Under the pieces are notes generated by a model. The model saw nothing but the letters and a program-made list of their open reading frames with translations, made no database searches and had not been told where the DNA came from. A stretch of DNA of 64,000 nucleotides from CALMFT01 sp035333525 (GTDB lineage: Bacteria > Patescibacteriota > Gracilibacteria > Absconditabacterales > Absconditicoccaceae), in assembly GCA_035333525.1 (NCBI GenBank), contig DAOQQF010000001.1, forward strand, positions 10,469-74,468, written 5' to 3'. Every line of letters begins with the position of its first letter. The first letter of the stretch is position 1. Of the stretch, positions 58,183 to 64,000 are shown one piece after another. The translations under genes were made by a program, and so were the position numbers.

Positions 58183-60936
58183 ATGGATATGAAATTTCAA
58201 TACTCAGAACAACAGACTGATTGTCTGAATTGTTTAGCCTCTGCATGATTATTTACCGCCCTCTCATGAGAACATATTATTGAATGAGATGCTCTTTTTT
58301 TTGGGATAATAACCTACATTCATAGTCAACCATTTGGTCAAGATTTTTTTCAGTTATTAGGATTATCAAAAATACCGGCTATTATACAATACTCCAAACA
58401 ACGTTACAATATCGAAGAACATATTGCCACAACTGGAAATATAGGACACACAGTAGGCAACCAAACATTTGAGCTTCGTATGTCAGAACCAATACAACAA
58501 CAATTGATTGCCTATAATACACATGAATCAGATAATATTATTGCACTCTTTTCTATTGCTTGTTCTCAACTTAGTAATGAAACTAGAACACGATGTAATA
58601 AATCCAAAGTATGACTTGCTACCTTGATGAAAAAACTACCCACCTTGGTCAAACGATCACAAGACATCCAAATGAGTACCAAGCAGTTATTTGAAACACT
58701 CAAAGAGTTAAAACAATGAGACTATATATCAATATCAGAACTTAGCAATATGGACTTGGTTAGTTTGGAGATGACAGCAAATGAATATCGTGAAGAATCC
58801 AAGAAAGGTTTGCATTCTCTCAAAGATCAGACTATAAATAATCAATTTACTTTATTGTTAACTAAACTCATGGACGCAATCACGAGCATCAAAGATCATA
58901 ATGATCCAATAAACAAGAGATATAATCTGATTTCAAATTGATTAGACACTGATGAGGAAACCATAGAACCTGATGGTTCTCATTCATCTAAATCAAGTAT
59001 TGCTACCACTGAAAAACCTGAAACAGAAGAGAAGAAAAAAATGGCTGTAGATTTTTTTGGTACTGATTTAACTAAATCCGCTTCCAAATGAGAACTTGAT
59101 CCAGTAATAGGAAGAGAAAAAGAAATTGACCAAATTATTTATACATTATTGAGAAAAACAAAAAACAGTCCATTACTCATTGGTGAGGCATGAGTTGGTA
59201 AAACGGCTGTAGTAGAGGGACTTGCAATGAGAATTATTTCTTGATCAGTTCCTGAAAAACTGAAATGATATAGAGTAATCAATCTAGATATAACATGAAT
59301 GGTTGCAGGCACCAAATACCGTTGAGAGTTTGAACAAAGACTTAAATCCGTATTGGAAGAAGCTAGCGACCAATCCAATCAGATTATCTTATTTATTGAT
59401 GAACTCCATACAATTATGGGGGCTTGAGGTCATGACAACAATGATATGGCTAACTCTATTAAACCTATGTTATCAAGAGGTAAGATTAAATTGATAGGAG
59501 CTACCACCTTTGATGAGTATCAAAAACATATTGAAAAAGATGCAGCACTCAAAAGAAGATTTCAAGAAATTAATGTTAATGAGCCATCTGGAGAAGATGC
59601 TATTAGTATCTTGGAGGGCCTTAAATGAAGATTTGAATCATTTCATGATGTAAATATCACTCCTGAAGCCATCCAAAAAGCGGTTTGACTTTCTATGAGA
59701 TACATCCTCAATAAACACCTACCAGACAAAGCTATCGACCTATTAGATGAAGCATCAGCCAGAAAGTCAGTTCTTCTTACTAGTTTAGAACATAACCATG
59801 ATTTTACTAAAGCTCAGCATGAATTGGAGGTCATCGATCAACAGATACAAGTAGCCGTAGAAGAACAAAATTATTTTAAAGCGGCATCATTAAAGCAAGA
59901 AGCATGAATCATCAAAGATCATATCAAATTACTTAGAACCAAATCAAATATGCCTAGTCACCTAAGACCAACTGTTGATAGTAATGATATTGGCAATGTA
60001 TTGAGTGATAAACTCGGTATACCTACTGATATTATCAATGAGAGTGAAATTCAAAAATTAATAAGCCTCAAACAGACATTTGATAAACAGATATTCTGAC
60101 AAGATGAAGCAGTTGAAAAAGTCATTAAATCAATCCAAAAATCAAGATTATCAATTATACCAAAAAACAAACCCATTGCATCATTTTTATTCCTATGACC
60201 CTCATGAGTAGGTAAAACCTATATTGCTAAACTAATTGCTGAACACTATTTTCACGATCCAAAATCACTTATTAGAATTGATATGTCAGAATTTATGGAA
60301 AGATACTCAGTATCTAAAATAATCTGATCGGCGCCATGATATGTGTGATACGATGAAGGATGATCTCTTACTGAGCAAATTAGACGCAAACCTTACTCAG
60401 TATTGTTACTTGATGAAATAGAAAAGGCAGACAAGTCTGTTCTCAATATTTTGTTACAAATTCTTGACGAAGGCCAACTCAAAGACAGTAAGTGAAGAAT
60501 TATTGATTTCAAAAATACAATTATTGTTATGACATCTAATATTGGTTCTGAGTATTTTTCTCAACAAGGTAAGCAAATTTGATTTGATTACAAAGAGCTC
60601 AAGTGATCAAACACTGTAGACATAGATCACATCAAACCATTGGTAATTGAAAAACTCCAAGACCACCTCTTGCCAGAATTATTAAATAGAATTGATCATA
60701 AACTTGTCTTTTCACCACTGAATATAGAACAACTTACTCATGTATTCAAAAAACTCTATACGCAATTCAAAGAACAACGATCACATAACTCATCAGCAAT
60801 CGTTCCAGAATTTGATGATCAACAAATTCTACAAAAAGTAAGTGAGCTCTATAATCCCCAATATGGAGCTAGACCAATCGAACAATATATATACAATGAA
60901 TTAGAAGACAAGGTAATCGAATCACTTTTGAAGTAA
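58183..60936 (+). CDS. ClpC/ClpB-type AAA+ unfoldase
   Basis: A 917-residue double-AAA+ ATPase. The N-terminal ~270 residues are a divergent helical domain. The first ATPase has LIGEAGVGKTAVVEGLA, RGEFEQRL and FIDELHTIMGAG; a short middle coiled coil follows (HELEVIDQQIQVAVEEQN). The second has FLFLGPSGVGKTYIAKLIA, FMERYSVSKIIGSAPGYVG, LLLDEIEKAD and the sensor-2 GARPIEQYI. The short middle domain is closer to ClpC than to ClpB. No ClpP-binding loop or clpP gene is seen, so the choice between protease partner and disaggregase is open. Own terminator downstream. Confidence 0.92.
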
Positions 60937-60998
60937 TTACCCTATCAACACATTAAAAAGATATCTCTTTTGTATGAATTTCACTTGAAATAAAAAAT

Positions 60999-61037
60999 AA
61001 TCTGATTATAATATCAAATAATCAGATTTTTTATTTT
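60999..61037 (+). terminator. Rho-independent terminator
   Basis: AATCTGATTA / TAATCAGATT (10-bp perfect stem), A-tract before and T-tract after, 62 nt downstream of the Clp gene. Confidence 0.85.
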
Positions 61038-61056
61038 GGTAACTTATTATTATTTC

Positions 61057-61554
61057 ATGAAAATTAATCCAAAAACTATTGTAGCACTTTATGAAGTAAT
61101 TCATACATTGGGCAAAAAACGATCAATCGAATGATTAGTATTACTCAAGAAATGATCTTGTTCATACTCTGAATTACAAAAAAAACTATGAATAAATAGC
61201 AAACTTGTTGCATGAAAAATCAAGGAACTTACTGATAAAAAATTGATAAAAAAAGATAAAGATCAATATAGTGTTACCAAATTGGGTAAAAAGATACTCA
61301 AAGAAATAAAGTGAATTTCTGAATTAGTAGAAAAATATGATCAAAAGGATAACAAAAAAAGTAAAAAAGTAAAAAGCACAACATGAAACGAAAAAACAAC
61401 TATAATAAAAAAATCAATAACTATCAAACAACCAGCAAAAAAATCCATTACAAAAAAACCAATTGCACTAGTCTCCAAAAATAAAAATCTTACTACATGA
61501 GTATCTAAAAAAGTGGTAACAAAAAAACCAATCAAAAAAATAGTAAAAAAGTAA
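61057..61554 (+). CDS. Winged-helix protein with Lys-rich histone-like tail
   Basis: A 165-residue protein. Residues 1-90 form a winged helix-turn-helix of HxlR/PadR style (SCSYSELQKKLGINSKLVAG, then a wing SVTKLGKKILKEI). Residues 95-165 are a Lys/Thr/Val/Ile/Pro tail with repeated KKP(I/A) units, like bacterial histone H1 tails. It is probably a DNA-binding regulator or nucleoid protein. It lies between two terminators, so it is a single-gene unit. Confidence 0.7.
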
Positions 61555-61562
61555 TAACTCAT

Positions 61563-61596
61563 AACGATCGTTCAGTATTGATTCGATCGTTTTTTG
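61563..61596 (+). terminator. Rho-independent terminator
   Basis: AACGATCG / CGATCGTT (8-bp stem) followed by T residues, between the convergent winged-helix and MIP18-family genes. Confidence 0.8.
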
Positions 61597-62049
61597 TTAT
61601 TCAAACATTCTTTTGAGGTCTTCATCTTTAATCATTTCAATAGTCCAAGTTGGATCTCGAACCATAACAATAGTTACCTCATATTCAGGGTACATAACCT
61701 GTACAGAGTTTTTCGCTTGTTCAGGAAGATAATCTGCAGCAGGACAAGCTGGCGTAGTTAATGTCATATCAATAACAATCAATCATAATGAGTTATAACT
61801 AACAAATCACTCATCATCCCGCTCTCATATTCAGCGTATCTCATATACACGATCATCATCTCCATCTCATAATTGATCAGATCATGATGATAGTTGAGCG
61901 TCTTGATTCATAGAAGATACTACCTCCCCTTGTAGAGTCATTATTTTAATGTCATAAATAAGTCCCATGGTTCGAATATCTACCAAAGGAAACTCAGGAT
62001 CAAAGACCGTTTTGATACAATCAATAACTCATTGAATAGTAGGTTTCAT
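61597..62049 (-). CDS. MIP18/SufT-family (DUF59) protein
   Basis: A 150-residue protein. The family pattern is clear: VFDPEFPLVDIWTMGLIYDI, IDMTLTTPACPAADYL with the conserved Cys, and VMVWDPTWTIEMI at the end. Both non-TGG tryptophans are CGA, and WDPxWT is a family hallmark. A 50-residue acidic insert (SSGSDQLGDGDDD) sits in the middle, which is not usual. MIP18/SufT proteins help assemble or deliver Fe-S clusters; nth next door is an Fe-S enzyme. Confidence 0.88.
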
Positions 62050-62137
62050 AGAATGATGAATAACAAAACCATTGTATTTTTCAACACAATTCCTATAATA
62101 ATTCCAACAATAAGGCAGTATTTACACTCATAACACT

Positions 62138-62842
62138 ATGAAAAAACTACACCAAACAAATAATCATCAGCGTCTCATTAAATCAAAAATACTTATCAAT
62201 AATGAGTTAACCATCATTCATACACTCTTTCCAAGTAATCAAACCGAACTCTATCGGACTACCCCATTTCAACTACTAGTCGCTGTCATCCTCTCAGCTC
62301 AATGTACTGACAAACAAGTCAATAAAGTTACTCATAAACTTTTTCAGATTGTCTCATCTCCATGAGATATAATCAAACTATGAGAAGAGGAATTAAAAAA
62401 TTATATCAAGTCTATTTGATTCTTTAGATCAAAAGCAAGAAATATAATGATAATGTCCTGACAAGTTGTATGAGAAAACTACAAATGAGTCATACCTCGT
62501 TCATTGGAAGAACTAACACAGTTAGCATGAGTAGGGATTAAAACAGCAAAAGTAGTAGCTCATACACTGTATGGTGATCCCTATATCGCAGTTGATACCC
62601 ATGTTCATCGTGTAACCAATAGACTCGGTCGAGTTCATACCTCCACTCCAGAACAAACCTCCAAAATCATTGAATGAATTATCTTTCCTGAACTAAGGTC
62701 TATTGCCCATCATAGTCTCATCCTTTTTGGGAGATATCACTGTAAAGCGCGTAAACCACTATGCGAATCATGCCCTCTCTATACAAATTGCGAATACTAT
62801 CGATCTCTCATGAAAGAAAAGTGATCAAAAATAAAAAACTAA
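62138..62842 (+). CDS. nth: Endonuclease III (DNA glycosylase/AP lyase)
   Basis: A 234-residue enzyme that removes oxidised pyrimidines. The helix-hairpin-helix reads LAGVGIKTAKVV with the catalytic Lys; the catalytic Asp is in AVDTHVHRVTNRLG. The C-terminal Fe-S cluster has Cys spacing C-x6-C-x2-C-x5-C (CKARKPLCESCPLYTNC). Its stop overlaps that of the convergent sanA gene by 3 nt. Confidence 0.96.
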
Positions 62843-63537
62843 TAAAACATATCTGCATTTCATGTTCAGTTAATAGGATAAGTGTCTGAACCCGCAAAAT
62901 ATGCTTTTGATCAAAGTAATACATTGAGTCGTGCCTTAATTTTAGCAAATGTCTCTCTATAATAGCCTCACAAGGTCCTTGGTTTAAACCATTTAGGCAT
63001 AGTAACACAATAGGAGTCCATACCTACATGACGGGCTATATATACACTCCTTGGGCAATAGTTAATATGATTTGGAATAAGCAATGTTCTGACTTGAAAA
63101 TTAGAGACTGCTCTATACATACTATCATACGTATCAAAACCAGCAAAATCCAAAAAGATATCATAATGCGGTATTCCTTGGTCAACGAGATAATCATAGA
63201 TAGCTTTTGTTTCATTGTAGTTACGAGTACTATTATCTGCACTTACCAAAATCTTTTTTGCCTTTCATCCTTTATAAATCTTAATAGCCATATCGGTTCT
63301 ATCACGAACAATGGCTCATAATGCTCAGTTAGCGTATACCTTTGCTCATAAAATAATAACCGCTTCACTTACTCATGGAATCTCATCGTACGATATCATA
63401 TAATCTGATGCAAAACTATCGATATGATTATTTACTCAAAACGTAAATAAACTTCATCAAATCAATATCAAAAATCATAAAGGAAGTAACCTTTTAGTAA
63501 GCAGAGATAAAAAAGAACTATATCAAGTTTTTATCAT
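62839..63537 (-). CDS. sanA: SanA/YdcF-like DUF218 membrane protein
   Basis: A 232-residue protein with an N-terminal membrane helix (FLILIGGSLFTFGV) and a DUF218 domain: EAVIILGAKVYANGALGAI, ILVSADNSTRNYNETKAI, DFAGFDTYDSMYRA and the end region YYRETFAKIKARLNVLLG. SanA proteins affect envelope permeability and vancomycin sensitivity in enterobacteria; the biochemical role is unclear. It starts 43 nt after the lepA-like stop and converges on nth. Confidence 0.9.
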
Positions 63538-63580
63538 ATACAATTAATACATTACAATATTCACAATATCAGCTTATTGT

Positions 63581-64000
63581 TTATCTTTTGGGTTCAGGTA
63601 TTTTTTCTATAATTAAATCCAATAATTTATCCACATTTTTTCAGGTTTTACCACTTACTGCAAGAATCTGATCAGCAGGTATTCACAATAAATTATGAAT
63701 TTCCTTTCATACAAGTTCAGGTCTAGCAGCCGGCAAGTCTATCTTATTCAAGACTGGTATAATTTCCAATCATGCTTCAATTGCCATATAGAGTACTGAC
63801 AATGTTTGTGCTTGAATTCATTGACTAGCGTCAATCAATAATATTGCTCATTCTACAGCTGCCAGTGATCTACTTACCTCATATTGAAAATCAACATGTC
63901 ATGGTGTATCAATCAAATTCAGCTGATATCATTTTCGGTTCATCCTAACAGGAGTGAGTTTGATTGTAATACCTCTTTCTTGTTCCAATTCTAATTTATC
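63581..64000 (-). CDS. lepA: Elongation factor 4 (LepA) GTPase domain, ends early; 5' end outside window
   Basis: The visible 139 codons match the LepA GTP-binding domain: LEQERGITIKLTPVRM, the G3 motif LIDTPGHVDFQYEVSRSL, G4 LNKIDLPAA, VSGKTGKNVDKLLDLI and EKIPEPKR. LepA normally continues for about 400 residues after this point, but a TAA at 63581-63583 ends the frame right at the domain border, and no continuation is seen in other frames before sanA. So this is a LepA G-domain protein or a truncated gene. The start lies beyond position 64000. Confidence 0.85.

Overview
The window is AT-rich bacterial DNA from a lineage with a changed genetic code. Almost every long gene is cut into short pieces under the standard code, and the pieces rejoin in frame once TGA is read as glycine. 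TGA sits at invariant glycines: the FtsH Walker A loop, the ClpC/B P-loops, DKTG in the P-type ATPase, and the prepilin cleavage glycine. CGA also sits at invariant tryptophans: AWDYG in glycyl-tRNA synthetase, WTTTPWT and DWxISRxRxW in isoleucyl-tRNA synthetase, and WDPTWT in the MIP18-family protein. The only arginine tRNA seen has a GCG anticodon, which fits CGU/CGC-only decoding. TGA=Gly with CGA(/CGG)=Trp is the code described for Absconditabacterales (NCBI table 37). The window is therefore most likely Ca. Absconditabacteria (SR1), a candidate-phyla-radiation (Patescibacteria) lineage known for tiny genomes and an epibiotic or predatory lifestyle. All CDS below are read with TGA=Gly; CGA is written as Trp where it matters.

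Layout. 1-4.6 kb: a partial unknown gene, a VirB2-like pilin, a RelBE-like toxin-antitoxin pair whose toxin has an in-frame TAA, glycyl-tRNA synthetase, a VIT1/CCC1-type transporter and two copies of a structured intergenic repeat. 4.6-10.3 kb: a beta-CASP ribonuclease, a 903-residue coiled-coil protein, and cutA and folD on the minus strand. 10.3-23.9 kb: a 4264-residue minus-strand surface-protein gene, flanked by two same-orientation copies of an unrecognised ~175-190 nt RNA-like element. 24-27.7 kb: ileS, whose editing domain carries an inserted Nudix-like module and which has a GC-rich palindrome within its coding sequence.

27.7-39.5 kb is mostly minus strand. It holds a DUF1653 gene, a frameshifted ChbG/YdjC deacetylase, trpS with a HepT/MntA toxin-antitoxin pair, fragments of a UvrD-type helicase and of a small membrane protein, a DsbA-like thioredoxin, miaA, a decayed HicB-like gene, rnc, tsaD, a CPBP protease, tRNA-Arg(GCG) and a TrmA/RlmD-type methyltransferase. 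Several genes here are broken, which suggests ongoing erosion. 39.6-47.6 kb is a plus-strand housekeeping run: glyA, a HAD-like gene, a YtxH-like gene, holA, a PilV-like pilin, rnpA, ftsH and atpG. Next come tRNA-Pro, tRNA-Ile, a truncated tRNA-Ile copy and tRNA-Phe.

48.2-52.3 kb (minus) encodes a P-type Ca2+-ATPase and a Na+/phosphate cotransporter with a PhoU-like tail. 52.4-58.1 kb (plus) is a cell-surface locus of four secreted proteins, two sharing a C-terminal module, with a DUF916-like (WxL-interacting) membrane protein between them. 58.2-64 kb holds a ClpC/ClpB-type ATPase, a winged-helix protein with a histone-like tail, a MIP18/SufT-family gene, nth, sanA, and a LepA gene that stops just after the GTPase domain. 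The whole picture is of a small cell with core translation, RNA maturation and proteostasis, little biosynthesis visible here, and heavy investment in very large surface proteins, as expected for an organism living attached to other bacteria.
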